Shown: positions 17,683 to 28,706 of the stretch, one piece after another
How the letters are laid out: the number at the start of each line of letters is the position of its first letter
How positions within the stretch are numbered: position 1 is the first letter of the stretch
NCBI GenBank assembly: GCA_028282465.1
Contig: JANQHX010000087.1
Span: forward strand, 1-52,871
Reading direction: 5' to 3'
DNA length: 52,871 bases
Source: Gynuella sp.
GTDB taxonomy: Bacteria > Pseudomonadota > Gammaproteobacteria > Pseudomonadales > Natronospirillaceae
Program-made: the position numbers and the translations under genes
Notes under the pieces: generated by a model
What the model was told of the DNA's origin: nothing
The model's database searches: none
Seen by the model: only the letters and a program-made list of their open reading frames with translations

Positions 17683-18459
17683 TCAGGGTTTAATAAGTAA
17701 AGGCTTTCCGAACTCAGAGGCAGCGAGTTGTATTTGCAATTGCTCAGCAGTTTTATGGCTCAGCGGCCCAACCTTCACTCTATGCAGGTCAGATGACTCT
17801 ACAAATACCTTAGCATCCACACTCCGGGTTACCTCCTTGGCCATATCCAAGGCAAGATCCCGCTCAGTAAAAGCAGCGAGTTGCAGGTAATAGTGCTTTT
17901 TACTGTAATTATCTGGAGTGACTAGCTCAACATGCACGCGCGCGGTGCCTTGTTTCTCAAAACCCAATTTCACGGCGCCAGCATAGGAAAGATCGATGAT
18001 TCGTCCCCCGTGAAAAGGCCCTCTGTCATTCACTCTAACAATGATTGACTTACCATTAGCAAGGTTAGTCACTCTCACATAGCTGGGAATTGGCAAAGAC
18101 TTATGTGCGGCGCTTATTTTAAACATGTCAAAAATTTCGCCGTTTGAGGTTTTGTGGCCGTGAAACTTAGCCCCATACCAACTGGCGACACCCACTTCTT
18201 CGTAACCCGTTGGGTCTTTCATCACATGGTATGTTTTACCAAATACTGTGTATGGGCTTTTGTTTCCAGCCTTACTTCTGGGCTCAAACCTGGGAATGAT
18301 TTCATCCACTTCATGGTATTCCAGTTCGCTTCCCTGGGCAGGCCCGGTGTCTTCGGCCAGTGCATAACGGCTGCCTGAAGAGCTGTATTTTGAGCCACAG
18401 GCAGCGAGAAAGGCAGAGAGAATAATGATGGCTAAGGTTTGGAAAATGTTCTTGGTCAT
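17683..18459 (-). CDS. rlpA: Septal ring lytic transglycosylase RlpA
   Basis: A 258-residue outer-membrane lipoprotein that cleaves stem-peptide-free glycan strands at the septum. The signal ends in the lipobox LAAC (C21). The double-psi beta-barrel domain (about 89-182) has GVASWYG and the candidate catalytic set E108, H119, D145 (NDRGPF), spaced as I recall for P. aeruginosa RlpA. A SPOR domain (about 188-258) targets denuded peptidoglycan. The usual upstream neighbours mltB, rodA and mrdA are absent; guaA lies there instead. Confidence 0.95.
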   Translation of the reverse strand: MTKNIFQTLAIIILSAFLAACGSKYSSSGSRYALAEDTGPAQGSELEYHEVDEIIPRFEPRSKAGNKSPYTVFGKTYHVMKDPTGYEEVGVASWYGAKFHGHKTSNGEIFDMFKISAAHKSLPIPSYVRVTNLANGKSIIVRVNDRGPFHGGRIIDLSYAGAVKLGFEKQGTARVHVELVTPDNYSKKHYYLQLAAFTERDLALDMAKEVTRSVDAKVFVESSDLHRVKVGPLSHKTAEQLQIQLAASEFGKPLLIKP

Positions 18460-18547
18460 GTACAGAATTATGGGGGAAGAAATTGAGCGCGACTAGTTAA
18501 GGGGCTATGTTTTTCGGATCATTACGTTTTCTTGCTCATTTGAGGTT

Positions 18548-18581
18548 TTGAACCGACTTAGGGCAACCCAAGCCGATTCAA
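18548..18581. repeat. Strong imperfect hairpin between guaA and rlpA
   Basis: TTGAACCGACTT (18548-18559) can pair with AAGCCGATTCAA (18570-18581). On the minus-strand transcript the two mismatches become G-U pairs. GGG/CCC (18561-18563 / 18567-18569) extends the stem, with a 3-base loop and one bulged base. No T run follows on either strand, so it is not a standard terminator. It may be a transcript-stabilising or processing element. Confidence 0.55.
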
Positions 18582-18643
18582 TCGTTAATGGAAAAGGGAA
18601 CCTCAAGTGCCTTCAAACTCATTAACCGAACAAATCTAAGTTT

Positions 18644-20221
18644 TTATTCCCACTCAATGGTCGCTGGCGGCTTAGATGACACATCGTAGGTAACACGAGA
18701 CACATGCTCAATTTCATTGATAATTCGATTAGATACTTTCTCAATTAATTCATAAGGCAAATGCGCCCAGCGCGCGGTCATGAAATCAATGGTTTCTACA
18801 GCACGCAGGGCAATAACCCACTCGTATCGGCGACCGTCACCCACAACACCTACTGATTTCACCGGTAAGAAAACAGCAAACGCCTGAGATGTTTTGTGGT
18901 ACCAATAGTAGTTGTGCAGCTCTTCAATAAAGATGGCGTCGGCTTCTCGCAGGATGTCAGCGTATTCTTTTTTCACTTCACCTAAAATGCGCACCCCCAA
19001 ACCAGGGCCAGGAAACGGATGGCGGTACACCATGTTGTAAGGAAGCCCCAGAGCTAAACCAATCTTACGCACTTCGTCTTTGAACAATTCCCGAAGCGGT
19101 TCAACCAGATCCATTTTCATGTCTTCCGGTAAGCCACCAACATTGTGGTGAGACTTGATCACATGGGCTTTGCCGGTCTTAGATGCAGCGGATTCAATAA
19201 CGTCAGGATAAATTGTACCCTGAGCTAAAAAGTCCACATCTTTGATTTTGTTGGACTCCTCATCAAACACTTCGATAAAGGTATAACCAATTTGCTTACG
19301 CTTTTCTTCAGGGTCAGAGACCCCTTCTAACTTACCTAGGAACAGATCTTCCGCATCGGCACGGATGACTTTTACACCCATGTTGTCTGCAAACATTTCC
19401 ATTACTTGGTCGCCTTCGTTTTTACGTAGTAGACCATTATCAACAAATACACAGGTCAGCTGGTCACCAATGGCTTTGTGAAGTAATGCGGCAACGACGG
19501 AAGAATCCACACCACCGGAAAGCCCAAGTAAAACCTTCTTTTTACCAACCTGTTCTTGAACTTTTTGAACCAGATCTTCAATGATATTGTCTGGAGTCCA
19601 TAAGGCGTCGCAATCACACATAGTGCGAATAAATCGCTCTAATAACTCACCACCTTTTAGTGTGTGAGTCACTTCAGGATGAAACTGCACGCCATAGAAT
19701 TTTTTCTCATCATTGGCCATTCCAGCAATTGGGCAGCTTGGGGTGGAAGCCATCAACTCAAAACCTTCTGGTAATTGAATGACTTTGTCGCCATGGCTCA
19801 TCCAAACGTCTAACCAATCGGCATCGCCGTCATTACGATCGACCAAACCTTTTAGCAGCTTGCCTTCCCCTTCTACTTTCACTTCAGCATAACCAAACTC
19901 ACGATGGTCAGAAGTACTGACTTTGCCACCAAACTGCTCAGCCATGGTTTGCATGCCATAACATATGCCTAAAACAGGAATATTCAGGTTGAACACAACT
20001 TCAGGTGCCTTAGGTGCATCGTCTCCAGTGACAGACTCTGGCCCGCCTGAAAGAATAATGCCCTTGGGGTTGAATTCTTTTACGTCTGCTTCGTCGATAT
20101 CCCAGGCGCGAATTTCACAATACACACCGATTTCACGGACACGACGGGCAATCAATTGAGTGTATTGAGATCCGAAGTCTAAAATCAGAATTCGTTGAGC
20201 ATGAATATCTACATGAGTCAT
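18644..20221 (-). CDS. guaA: GMP synthase (glutamine-hydrolysing)
   Basis: Converts XMP to GMP using glutamine and ATP. The N-terminal class I amidotransferase domain has the triad C87 (GICYGMQ), H181 and E183 (FHPEVTH). The ATP pyrophosphatase domain has SGGVDSS (235-241), and the dimerisation domain ends in PPATIEWE. It has 525 residues, as in E. coli. It lies 103 bases downstream of guaB on the same strand, the classical guaBA arrangement. Confidence 0.98.
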   Translation of the reverse strand: MTHVDIHAQRILILDFGSQYTQLIARRVREIGVYCEIRAWDIDEADVKEFNPKGIILSGGPESVTGDDAPKAPEVVFNLNIPVLGICYGMQTMAEQFGGKVSTSDHREFGYAEVKVEGEGKLLKGLVDRNDGDADWLDVWMSHGDKVIQLPEGFELMASTPSCPIAGMANDEKKFYGVQFHPEVTHTLKGGELLERFIRTMCDCDALWTPDNIIEDLVQKVQEQVGKKKVLLGLSGGVDSSVVAALLHKAIGDQLTCVFVDNGLLRKNEGDQVMEMFADNMGVKVIRADAEDLFLGKLEGVSDPEEKRKQIGYTFIEVFDEESNKIKDVDFLAQGTIYPDVIESAASKTGKAHVIKSHHNVGGLPEDMKMDLVEPLRELFKDEVRKIGLALGLPYNMVYRHPFPGPGLGVRILGEVKKEYADILREADAIFIEELHNYYWYHKTSQAFAVFLPVKSVGVVGDGRRYEWVIALRAVETIDFMTARWAHLPYELIEKVSNRIINEIEHVSRVTYDVSSKPPATIEWE

Positions 20222-20324
20222 TTGGCTTTCCTGAAGTTGTAGAAGCTTGGCTTCAACGTTTAAAAACTAAAAATGGCTGACAATTGTTCAATTGCCAACC
20301 ATTTATTAAATGTTTTGAATGAGA

Positions 20325-21794
20325 TTATCCCAATCGATAATTGGGAGCTTCTTTTGTAATTTGTACATCGTGTACGTGAGATTCTTTAATACCCGCGCCA
20401 GAGATACGAACAAACTCAGGTTGAGTACGCATCTCCTCTACTGTTTTACAGCCTGTATAGCCCATTGCTGCTCGCAAACCACCCATTTGTTGGTGAATCA
20501 CCGCTGCCATTGGACCTTTCACCGCTATTCGGCCTTCAATACCTTCGGGAACTAGCTTTTCGACCCCGCTTTCAACGGTTTGGAAGTAGCGGTCAGAAGA
20601 GCCGGTTGATTGCGACATTGCGCCTAAAGAACCCATTCCACGATAGCTTTTGTATGCGCGGCCTTGGAACAGTTCAACCTCGCCAGGGGATTCGTCTGTT
20701 CCAGCAAACATGGATCCAGCCATAATGGCATAGGCCCCTGCAGCAACTGCCTTGGCGATATCGCCTGAATAACGGATACCACCATCGGCGATTAAAGGAA
20801 TTCCTGATTCTTTTAACGCAGCTGCCACATTTGCAACAGCAGAAACCTGTGGGACACCAATACCCGCAACAATTCTGGTAGTACAAATAGAACCTGGGCC
20901 AATACCCACCTTCACGCCATCTGCCCCGGCATCTACCAAGGCTTTAGCGGCTGCGCCTGTGGCGATGTTTCCGCCCACCACATCTACGCTAGGGAAGTTC
21001 TTCTTCACCCAAGCCACTCGATCTATTACTCCTTTAGAATGACCATGGGCGGTGTCAACGATAATCAGATCGACACCGGCATCCACTAAAGCACCCACTC
21101 TGTCTGGTGTTTCGACCCCGGTACCCACCGCAGCGCCAACTCGTAAACTGCCATCCGCATCCTTACAAGCATTTGGGTATTCTTTGGACTTCTGTATATC
21201 TTTAACCGTAACCATACCCGATAGCTTGCCGGCGTCATTCAATACCAGAACTTTCTCGATTCGATGCTTGTGTAGCAATTCTCGAATAACAGAGCTGGAT
21301 TCACCCTCTTTAACCGTTACTAGGCGATCTTTCGGTGTCATCAATTGAGAAACAGGCTGTTTCAAGTCCTTTTCAAAACGGACGTCTCTGCTGGTAATAA
21401 TCCCCACTAAATCGCCACCTTTCATCACAGGTACACCAGAGATTTTATGGGCAGTGGTCAATTCGATAAGCTGGCTAACACTGGCATCTGATGAAATAGT
21501 GATAGGGTCTTTTACCACACCGGACTCAAATCTTTTAACTGCTCTAACTTCCGCAGCCTGTTCTTCTATGGTCAGGTTTTTGTGGATAATTCCAATGCCA
21601 CCTTCTTGCGCCATTGAGATGGCCAATCTGCGCTCGGTCACGGTATCCATGGCGGCTGAAACCATGGGAATGTTCAATTCTATGTTCTGACTGATTTTGG
21701 TTTTTAAGGAAACATCTTTTGGCAGGACTTCCGAGTAACCGGGAACAAGCAACACGTCATCAAAGGTTACAGCGTCTTCAGAGATTCTTAACAT
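20325..21794 (-). CDS. guaB: Inosine-5'-monophosphate dehydrogenase
   Basis: Oxidises IMP to XMP, the committed step to GMP. The barrel has the catalytic Cys C304 in GPGSICTTR and is interrupted by two CBS domains (about 94-150 and 151-205), which bind adenine or guanine nucleotides. From ATG 21794 it has 489 residues against 488 in E. coli and begins [23 protein letters not shown] lies just upstream. A GTG at 21803 falls within that ribosome site and is not the start. Confidence 0.98.
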   Translation of the reverse strand: MLRISEDAVTFDDVLLVPGYSEVLPKDVSLKTKISQNIELNIPMVSAAMDTVTERRLAISMAQEGGIGIIHKNLTIEEQAAEVRAVKRFESGVVKDPITISSDASVSQLIELTTAHKISGVPVMKGGDLVGIITSRDVRFEKDLKQPVSQLMTPKDRLVTVKEGESSSVIRELLHKHRIEKVLVLNDAGKLSGMVTVKDIQKSKEYPNACKDADGSLRVGAAVGTGVETPDRVGALVDAGVDLIIVDTAHGHSKGVIDRVAWVKKNFPSVDVVGGNIATGAAAKALVDAGADGVKVGIGPGSICTTRIVAGIGVPQVSAVANVAAALKESGIPLIADGGIRYSGDIAKAVAAGAYAIMAGSMFAGTDESPGEVELFQGRAYKSYRGMGSLGAMSQSTGSSDRYFQTVESGVEKLVPEGIEGRIAVKGPMAAVIHQQMGGLRAAMGYTGCKTVEEMRTQPEFVRISGAGIKESHVHDVQITKEAPNYRLG

Positions 21795-21916
21795 TTTTCC
21801 CACCTATTTTATGATCATTGCAGAATAAACAATTACCGCATCAGCCTTTATATTTAAGCCCATGGAGTGATTGATGAGTCTGCACTGAATTTGAACCAAG
21901 ATTGAATTGGCGCGGC

Positions 21917-21922
21917 ATTATA
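21917..21922 (-). promoter_or_regulatory. Candidate guaB promoter with GC-rich discriminator
   Basis: A perfect TATAAT on the minus strand is followed at once by GCCGCGCC, a GC-rich discriminator like those of stringently controlled promoters. The -35 region is weak. It would give a leader of about 115 bases. E. coli guaB is known to be growth-rate regulated; the same here is inference. Confidence 0.45.
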
Positions 21923-22047
21923 ACGGTATTTGCTTTCATTAAAAGTTTTGTGCTTAAATCGCGCGTTTTACTACACTGGCGCTCTGCGGGCCAACTAAAA
22001 CCCTCCCCGTACATAGCATTGAACACTTCTGCCCATCTGGTAAAACA

Positions 22048-23397
22048 ATGCAAGAAAACACCATCACTGAACAACCACTATCCGTCTCCCAATTGAACCG
22101 CCAAGTTAAATTTATGCTTGAAACTCATTACGGTTCCACTCTAGTGGAGGGAGAAATCAGTGGCTTGATACGACCGGCTTCTGGCCATGCCTACTTCACC
22201 TTGAAAGATAGCCAAAGCCAGATACGCTGCGCCATGTTTAAATCAAGCCTTACTAGGACTAAGTACGTTCCAAAAGATGGCGATCAGGTTCAACTGAGAG
22301 GCAGGGTAAGCCTTTATGAAGCCAGAGGTGAATATCAGTTTGTTGCGCAAACCATCCGGCCTTCCGGGGAGGGAGCCTTACAGCAGGCGTTTATTGTTCT
22401 TAAAGCCAAGCTTGAGCAAGAAGGCTTATTTGATGCCGACCATAAAAGACCATTGCCCAGCTCTATCAACAAAATTGGCGTAGTGACGTCTTCATCGGGC
22501 GCTGCCATTCACGACATATTAACTGTGCTCAAACGCCGGTACCCAGGTATTGAAGTGATCCTCTACCCGTCTTTGGTTCAAGGCAAAGGTGCAGCGGAAG
22601 CAATCAGTAAAGCTATTGCCGTTGCTAACGCTCGGGAAGAAGTTGATGTGTTGATTGTTGGCCGAGGTGGCGGTTCACTAGAAGACCTTTGGAGCTTCAA
22701 TGAAGAGCAAGTGGCCAGAGCAATATTTGCCAGTGAAATACCCGTAGTCAGTGCAGTTGGGCATGAAATAGATTTTAGTATTGCAGACTTTGTTGCCGAC
22801 ATTCGAGCAGCTACACCCTCAGCTGCTGCTGAGCTGTTGAGCCCGGATCGTTTGGAAGTGATGCAAGCTCTCGATGGCTATGAACAATGGTTCAACAGGA
22901 GCATACAAGACACCTTGGATCAAAAGTTTTTAGTCCTTAATCACATTCAAAAGCGATTGAGACACCCTGGCGCTAAGCTGGAGGAACAAGAACTGGCGCT
23001 TATGAATACCCAAGCTCGGTTAAATAGGCAGATAGAGAGCATTTTGGAACTACAAAAAGGCAAACTTAATAGCTTGGCTGCTAGGTACCTCAACCAGAAC
23101 CCGTTAAAGCAGCTTCCCATAAGACAACAGAGTCTTTCTAACTTAGCAACACGACTTGGAATGAGTTTGGACAAACAAATCAGGCAAGCGGATCAAGCTC
23201 TGACCTCAAAGTCTAGAGAGCTCAATGCCATCAGCCCTTTGGCGACACTAGACAGAGGGTTTTCCATCACCCTTGATGAAGAGAAAAAAGTGTTGAACTC
23301 TATAGCCGAAGTGAAGGAAGGCCAAAAAATTAAAACGAAATTTAAGGACGGTGAAGTGACGTCAGTGGTTAAGAGCATTAATACCGTCAGCCAATAG
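22048..23397 (+). CDS. xseA: Exodeoxyribonuclease VII large subunit
   Basis: The catalytic subunit of exonuclease VII, which degrades single-stranded DNA in both directions. It has 449 residues: an OB-fold DNA-binding domain (about 1-105: VSQLNRQVK, VEGEISG, AYFTLKD, MFK), the catalytic domain (GVVTSSSGAAIHDIL, GRGGGSLEDLWSFNEE, SAVGHEIDF, RAATPSAAAEL) and a long coiled coil to the C-terminus. It is divergent from guaB, the usual arrangement. Its last 36 bases overlap the convergent hypothetical gene. Confidence 0.96.
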   Translation: MQENTITEQPLSVSQLNRQVKFMLETHYGSTLVEGEISGLIRPASGHAYFTLKDSQSQIRCAMFKSSLTRTKYVPKDGDQVQLRGRVSLYEARGEYQFVAQTIRPSGEGALQQAFIVLKAKLEQEGLFDADHKRPLPSSINKIGVVTSSSGAAIHDILTVLKRRYPGIEVILYPSLVQGKGAAEAISKAIAVANAREEVDVLIVGRGGGSLEDLWSFNEEQVARAIFASEIPVVSAVGHEIDFSIADFVADIRAATPSAAAELLSPDRLEVMQALDGYEQWFNRSIQDTLDQKFLVLNHIQKRLRHPGAKLEEQELALMNTQARLNRQIESILELQKGKLNSLAARYLNQNPLKQLPIRQQSLSNLATRLGMSLDKQIRQADQALTSKSRELNAISPLATLDRGFSITLDEEKKVLNSIAEVKEGQKIKTKFKDGEVTSVVKSINTVSQ

Positions 23398-24048
23398 TTT
23401 TAAGCATTGCTTAGTTTCAATTCTCAATATTTTTAGACTTTCGCTGAATGGTTTAGGAAGCGTTAATGTTTCGGTTGGTCGCCCCAGTAGATGCATTGAA
23501 ACACTAGCCACTCGCAGCGATGTTTCCGCTTGAGCGATATTCAATTCATTAGCAGGGCCATCTAAAATTTCCAACCCTAGATAGCAATTACTTAACACAA
23601 TCTCCAAACTGGAAGACTCTTTTAAATACTGATTTTTTCCGGTTAGCCAGATATCCCACTGTAATTTGCAATCAGCGATCTTTTTTTCTAATTCATTGGA
23701 AATAAACCTCGTGGGCTTCAACCAATTTAGCCTTGCTAGATTTAGATCCCACTGCCCAGAAAGACCGGCAAAGTTATCCTCTGTTGCTTGGTCACATAAC
23801 GCCAAGGTTTGATTTAACACAGAGTCATACCATTCATCTCTCAGCCGCTGATAAAATCCAGGCCCGCAGTTTTGGTCAGCGCCTGTGCTGGGATCAGAGA
23901 TGCGATTTTGTAAATATTGCCGATAGCTATCTCTAGCAGAATAGTATTGACCATCAGTCAAATACTGTTGCGCCAACTGACAATGGTTTTCCGCCCATGT
24001 TGAACAGGAAACCAGTAAAAATAAAATCAAGTAATTGAATTTAGCCAT
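23362..24048 (-). CDS. Hypothetical exported Cys-rich protein, possible lipoprotein
   Basis: Not recognised. From ATG 24048 it has 228 residues; a TTG at 24057 would add three. The N-terminus is a signal sequence containing LVSC, which fits a lipobox, while STWA/EN just after would fit a type I cut. Excluding the lipobox Cys, six cysteines remain, an even number consistent with three disulfides and so with the lipoprotein reading. The rest is helical, possibly tetratricopeptide-like. It lies 33 bases downstream of der on the same strand, and its end overlaps xseA by 36 bases. Confidence 0.7.
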   Translation of the reverse strand: MAKFNYLILFLLVSCSTWAENHCQLAQQYLTDGQYYSARDSYRQYLQNRISDPSTGADQNCGPGFYQRLRDEWYDSVLNQTLALCDQATEDNFAGLSGQWDLNLARLNWLKPTRFISNELEKKIADCKLQWDIWLTGKNQYLKESSSLEIVLSNCYLGLEILDGPANELNIAQAETSLRVASVSMHLLGRPTETLTLPKPFSESLKILRIETKQCLKLLADGINALNH

Positions 24049-24081
24049 TACCCACAAGTATGGCTGAATTTCTGAAACTGA

Positions 24082-25476
24082 CTATTTTCTTCTGGTTTTT
24101 TTTGGATTTAGCCTGGGTTTAATCTGCCCTTTTCGACCTTTGTTGTCCGGTGCATAAGGGTTGGCGCTGGATTTAAACTCAAAACGAATGGGTGTACCTC
24201 GAACCTTCAGCACTTTTCTAAAGGTATTTTCTAAATATTTTTTATAACTGCCAGGTAGCTTTTCTACCTGATTGCCATGAACCACTATGATAGGCGGGTT
24301 AGAACCACCCTGGTGAGCATATCTGAGTTTAATGCGACGGCCATTAACCAAGGGCGGCTGATGCTGCTCAATGGCACCTTCTAATATTTCCGTCAGTCGG
24401 TTGGTCTTCCATTTTACAATGGCAGATTCAAAAGCAGAGTGTAAAGACTCATAAAGATGACCCACATTGGAGCCATGCTTAGCCGAGATAAAATGAAAAT
24501 CGGTCCATTCGAACAAGTAGTCCATACGACGGTCTAATTCCGACTTCATACGATCCTTATCTTCTGGATCCATCCCATCCCATTTGTTAACGGCGATCAC
24601 TAGTGATCTACCGGCATTCAAAATGAAACTGAGCATGTGTAAATCTTGCTCAACCAAACCTTGCTGGGCATCTAATACTAAGATAGCAACATTGGCATCT
24701 TGAATGGCTTGCAGGGTTTTAATGATGGAAAATTTTTCAACGGCTTCCGATATATTTTTACGACGACGAACACCAGCGGTATCAATAATGGTGTATTTTT
24801 GTTCTTCCCGTTCATAAGGGATGTAAATGGAATCCATTGTGGTGCCTGGATGATCAAAGACCACCACCCTGTCTTCACCCAACATGCGATTTACCAGGGT
24901 AGATTTGCCCACATTAGGTCGCCCAATCACTGCAAACTTTATGTTGTTAAGATCGTATTCATCTTCTTCGGTGAACTCTGGCTCTGGAAATTCTTCCAAA
25001 ACAGTTTCGATTAACGCTCGCACCCCTCTGTTGTGAGAGGCTGCGATGGCAATGGGATCACCTGGAAACCCAAGTTCAAAGAAGTCTGCTAAAACCACTT
25101 CTTCATTAAGGCCATCGGTTTTGTTGACGACAATCCAAGCTGACTTGCCTTTTTCTCTGAGCATCTTTGCAATCATATGATCAGAAGATGTTATGCCTTC
25201 TCTAGCATCTAGCAGGAATAACACAGCATCAGCTTCGTCGATGGCTGCAAAAGATTGGCCCGCCATTTCTGCATCCAGTCCCTCTTCAAAACCACTGATT
25301 CCACCAGTATCAACCACGATATAAGGCCTATCACCCATCTTACCGTCGCCATACTTACGGTCACGAGTGAGCCCAGCCCAATCAGCTACTAGGGCATCAC
25401 GGGACTTAGTCAGTCGATTAAACAACGTAGACTTCCCAACATTTGGGCGGCCCACTAGAGCGATTACCGGAGTCAT
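24082..25476 (-). CDS. der: Ribosome-maturation GTPase Der (EngA)
   Basis: An essential GTPase of 50S subunit assembly. It has two tandem GTPase domains, each with GRPNVGKST (9-17 and 185-193), DxxG (DTGG, DTAG) and NKxD (NKTD at 118-121, NKWD in the second), then a KH-like domain and a basic tail ending KKTRRK. It has 464 residues. It is downstream of bamB by 68 bases, the usual bamB-der order. Confidence 0.98.
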   Translation of the reverse strand: MTPVIALVGRPNVGKSTLFNRLTKSRDALVADWAGLTRDRKYGDGKMGDRPYIVVDTGGISGFEEGLDAEMAGQSFAAIDEADAVLFLLDAREGITSSDHMIAKMLREKGKSAWIVVNKTDGLNEEVVLADFFELGFPGDPIAIAASHNRGVRALIETVLEEFPEPEFTEEDEYDLNNIKFAVIGRPNVGKSTLVNRMLGEDRVVVFDHPGTTMDSIYIPYEREEQKYTIIDTAGVRRRKNISEAVEKFSIIKTLQAIQDANVAILVLDAQQGLVEQDLHMLSFILNAGRSLVIAVNKWDGMDPEDKDRMKSELDRRMDYLFEWTDFHFISAKHGSNVGHLYESLHSAFESAIVKWKTNRLTEILEGAIEQHQPPLVNGRRIKLRYAHQGGSNPPIIVVHGNQVEKLPGSYKKYLENTFRKVLKVRGTPIRFEFKSSANPYAPDNKGRKGQIKPRLNPKKTRRK

Positions 25477-25544
25477 CGTTTTTTAGGTTTCCTAAGACTT
25501 AGAAAGACGGCTGCATAACCCTAACAGATTAGCAGCCTCTGGAG

Positions 25545-26678
25545 TTACTTTAATGAGGAGCGAACAGAGTATGATTTCAAGCGACCTGTCAGAGTTTGAA
25601 CAAACAGGTGTTTTTCAGTTGCGATCATTTGAGGTTGAACGCCTTTATGGTCAGGGCGGTTCACGCTTAATGGTTTGCCAGTTTCAACATCCAAACCATA
25701 TAAGTAACCTTGATAGTCAGTCACCATAATCTTGCCCTGAAACAGGACAGGATGACTCAGGCTTCTACCCAGAAAGCGTTCTTGGCGCCATATTTCTTCT
25801 TGGGATTGAGGGTCGATCGCAACGACGGAATCGTCATCCAAAACCATCACAAAATGCTTTGGTAACGCTAAGGCCGTTTTGACACTACCATAGGGAAATT
25901 CACCTAATCGGCGCCCAGTTTGCAAGTCAACAAATATCACTTTGCCATTGGCTGCCGACGCAATCGCTAACCCATCGATAAGATTGATCGCGCCATCTAC
26001 GTCTACAAGTCTGTCTAAGTCATTTCGACCTGTACCTTCAGATATTCTGTGCTCCCATTTAACAGAACCATCTACTTGGGACAGAGCAACAACCTTACCA
26101 TTAGCAAACCCAGCATAAACCAGCTCATTATCAATTCTTGGAGCCGATACGCCTTTGACAGTTAGCCTTGGTATGCCACTATCAAATTGCCATAGCTGCT
26201 GACCTGTAGATTTATCAAGTGCCAGCATTTTTCCATCTTGAACATGAACAAATACTGCTTTGTCAGAAACAGCTACAGGGGCCAAAGTCACCGTAGTGAG
26301 TTGTGACCGCCACAACTCTTCGCCGGCTTCAGTCACGGCCATTAATTCGCCTTTGTCATTACATACGTAAAATACATTACCGACCTTGGTGAGACCTGAA
26401 ATTAACCGTTCTTCTAAATCAAGAATCCAAAGGGTTTTTCGTTCAGGAATTGATTTCGCGAATATTTGTCCATTTGCGAAAGCAGCGTAAACAACGTCGT
26501 CTTCAACAACTGGTTGGAATTGCTCAAACTTTAAGGCCTTTTCTCCCCCCCCAAAAATATAAAACCAGTCCATGTGAATGTTCACACTCTCTTCAAAGAA
26601 AGGGGCATCAGGGCTGGGTCGGGACGCGCAGGCTGTTAGCAAAGAAGCTATCACAACCGTGAACATCAGCTTTTTCAT
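25545..26678 (-). CDS. bamB: Outer-membrane assembly lipoprotein BamB
   Basis: A beta-propeller lipoprotein of the BAM complex that helps BamA insert outer-membrane proteins. The signal ends in the lipobox LTAC (C17). Repeated PQQ-like blades follow (for example LDKSTGQQLWQFD, LSQVDGSVKWEH, LDVETGKPL). From ATG 26678 it has 377 residues. An ATG at 26702, overlapping the yfgM stop in TAATG, would give 385 with a longer n-region; both are possible, and I prefer the shorter because AGGT lies 10 bases upstream. Confidence 0.93.
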   Translation of the reverse strand: MKKLMFTVVIASLLTACASRPSPDAPFFEESVNIHMDWFYIFGGGEKALKFEQFQPVVEDDVVYAAFANGQIFAKSIPERKTLWILDLEERLISGLTKVGNVFYVCNDKGELMAVTEAGEELWRSQLTTVTLAPVAVSDKAVFVHVQDGKMLALDKSTGQQLWQFDSGIPRLTVKGVSAPRIDNELVYAGFANGKVVALSQVDGSVKWEHRISEGTGRNDLDRLVDVDGAINLIDGLAIASAANGKVIFVDLQTGRRLGEFPYGSVKTALALPKHFVMVLDDDSVVAIDPQSQEEIWRQERFLGRSLSHPVLFQGKIMVTDYQGYLYGLDVETGKPLSVNRPDHKGVQPQMIATEKHLFVQTLTGRLKSYSVRSSLK

Positions 26679-26701
26679 TAGAGCAATTACCTGTAGTTTC
26701 A

Positions 26702-27346
26702 TTAATTGGCTACCGCCAAGTTATCCAGTTTCATTTCGAGTACTGGGCGATTGAAATTATTCGTGCGAGCTGCGTCCAGTGCTTTCTGATAAGCTGCCCT
26801 GGCGGAGTCTTTATCGCCCTGGGCGAAATAAATGTCACCTTTTATCTCTTCATAAGACGCTTCGTATGCACCCACTTCTTCAACATTTAATAGCGCCAAT
26901 GCACCTTCCGCATCACCTAATGCAAAGGTTACTCGAGCTAAACGTTTGCGAACAACTGCATCCAAACCTTCATCTGGCTTCGCATCTAAAGCCCATTGTA
27001 ATTCGGTTTTCGCTGTTTCTAAATCATCTTCATCCACTGCAAATTTTGCTGATTGCAACGCCGCAAATACTGCATAGGTAGAGTCAGAAAACTCTGATTT
27101 CAAGGTTGCAATCAATGCACCTGCTTCAGCTTTATCAACTTCACTTAACGCATTAGTGTTAGTCAGCTCGACTAACTCTTGGTAAATATCTGATGCTGCT
27201 TCTTTCGTTTTTAATGTTGAAGATTGGTAATAAGAGATGCCGAAATAGAGCACTAAAAACAATACGATGGCTGTAATGACAAAGTTGCCATTTTTGTTCC
27301 ACCATTTTTTTAGGGCTTCAATTTGTTCTTCATCGGTATCGTACAC
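26702..27346 (-). CDS. yfgM: YfgM, ancillary SecYEG translocon subunit
   Basis: A 214-residue inner-membrane protein with one N-terminal membrane helix (about 22-41) and a periplasmic helical TPR-like domain. In E. coli it associates with SecYEG and PpiD and links export to periplasmic chaperones. The start is GTG at 27346, with AAGGAG about 8 bases upstream. It is placed between hisS and bamB, as in other gammaproteobacteria. Confidence 0.93.
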   Translation of the reverse strand: MYDTDEEQIEALKKWWNKNGNFVITAIVLFLVLYFGISYYQSSTLKTKEAASDIYQELVELTNTNALSEVDKAEAGALIATLKSEFSDSTYAVFAALQSAKFAVDEDDLETAKTELQWALDAKPDEGLDAVVRKRLARVTFALGDAEGALALLNVEEVGAYEASYEEIKGDIYFAQGDKDSARAAYQKALDAARTNNFNRPVLEMKLDNLAVAN

Positions 27347-27381
27347 AGTGATACTCCTTAAGCTTTTATTTGTTATAGGTT

Positions 27382-28659
27382 TTATAAATAATTTGAAATT
27401 GCTTGCGCTAACTCATCAAAAACAACGGTCTGCTGTTCTTGATCACTGTTGCGTAAATCTTTGACTACTACTTTGCCTTCAGCCATCTCATTAGAACCCA
27501 AAACCAGCGCTACCTTAGCACCACTTTTATCGGCTTTTTTCATCTGACTTTTAAAGCTGCCACCACCGCAATTCATTTGCAGTCTCAAATTGGGAAGCGA
27601 ATCTCTAAGCTGCTCACAAAGTACTTGCGCTTTCAGCTCTTCTTCCATTCCAGCAGCAACAAAAAAGGCATCAACCGTTTGATTTAGCTCTTCAGGGAAA
27701 AGCTCCAAAGTTTCCAGAAGAAGCAATAGCCTTTCTATGCCCATGGCGAAACCCACAGCTGGCGTTGATTTACCACCCAGCTGTTCAACTAAACCATCGT
27801 AGCGCCCACCGGCACAAACAGTTCCCTGAGCACCAAGTTTATCTGTGGTCCATTCAAAAACTGTTTTGCAGTAGTAATCTAAACCCCTAACCAACCTTGG
27901 GTTTAGTTTATAACTTACACCAGCAGCTTCCAGGCGTGATTTTAAGTCGCTGAAATGCTCAGAACTTTCATCATCCAAAAAATCTTCAAAATTGGGAGCC
28001 TTATCCAACAACTTTTGGGTATCTTGATTTTTACTGTCTAGAATGCGCATTGGGTTTGAGTAAAGGCGGCGCTGGCTATCTTCATCTAGCTGATCTTTCA
28101 CACCTTCCATGTAGTCAACCAGTGCTTTGCGATAACGACCGCGTGCTTCTGAAGATCCCAACGTATTGAGCTCTAGAGTAACTGAGTCTAAAAGACCAAG
28201 TTTTTTCCAAAGTCTTGCTGTCAGTAGGATGATTTCAGCATCAATGTCAGAGCTGGCCATACCAAAGGTTTCCACACCAATCTGATAAAACTGGCGGTAA
28301 CGACCTTTTTGTGGTTTTTCATATCGGAACATTGGCCCTTGATACCAGAGCCTTTGAATTTGGTTGTGTAGAAGCCCATGTTGTTGCGCCGCTCTGACAC
28401 AACCAGCAGTACCCTCTGGACGAAGCGTAAGACTGTCACCATTACGATCGTCAAAGGTGTACATTTCTTTTTCAACAATATCAGTTACTTCACCGATGGA
28501 GCGCTTGAAAAGCTGAGTGACTTCAACCACAGGCATACGAATTTCTTTGTAGCCATATTGGTCTAACACGCTTTTTACAGTTGATTCGAGAAACTGCCAT
28601 CGTTTCGATTCTGTTGGCAGTATGTCGTTCATGCCGCGAATGGCCTGAATTGATGACAC
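27382..28659 (-). CDS. hisS: Histidyl-tRNA synthetase
   Basis: A class II synthetase. It has motif 2 ([13 protein letters not shown]), the histidine-specific blocks LVRGLDYY and GGRYDGL, motif 3 ([14 protein letters not shown]) and the C-terminal anticodon domain. It has 425 residues. The start is GTG at 28659, with AAGGAA 6 bases upstream; the product opens [11 protein letters not shown], as the family does. Confidence 0.97.
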   Translation of the reverse strand: MSSIQAIRGMNDILPTESKRWQFLESTVKSVLDQYGYKEIRMPVVEVTQLFKRSIGEVTDIVEKEMYTFDDRNGDSLTLRPEGTAGCVRAAQQHGLLHNQIQRLWYQGPMFRYEKPQKGRYRQFYQIGVETFGMASSDIDAEIILLTARLWKKLGLLDSVTLELNTLGSSEARGRYRKALVDYMEGVKDQLDEDSQRRLYSNPMRILDSKNQDTQKLLDKAPNFEDFLDDESSEHFSDLKSRLEAAGVSYKLNPRLVRGLDYYCKTVFEWTTDKLGAQGTVCAGGRYDGLVEQLGGKSTPAVGFAMGIERLLLLLETLELFPEELNQTVDAFFVAAGMEEELKAQVLCEQLRDSLPNLRLQMNCGGGSFKSQMKKADKSGAKVALVLGSNEMAEGKVVVKDLRNSDQEQQTVVFDELAQAISNYL

Positions 28660-28706
28660 GTTGTTTTCCTTAAATTTATTTATTAGCCGTCGTCTAGAAA
28701 ATTACA

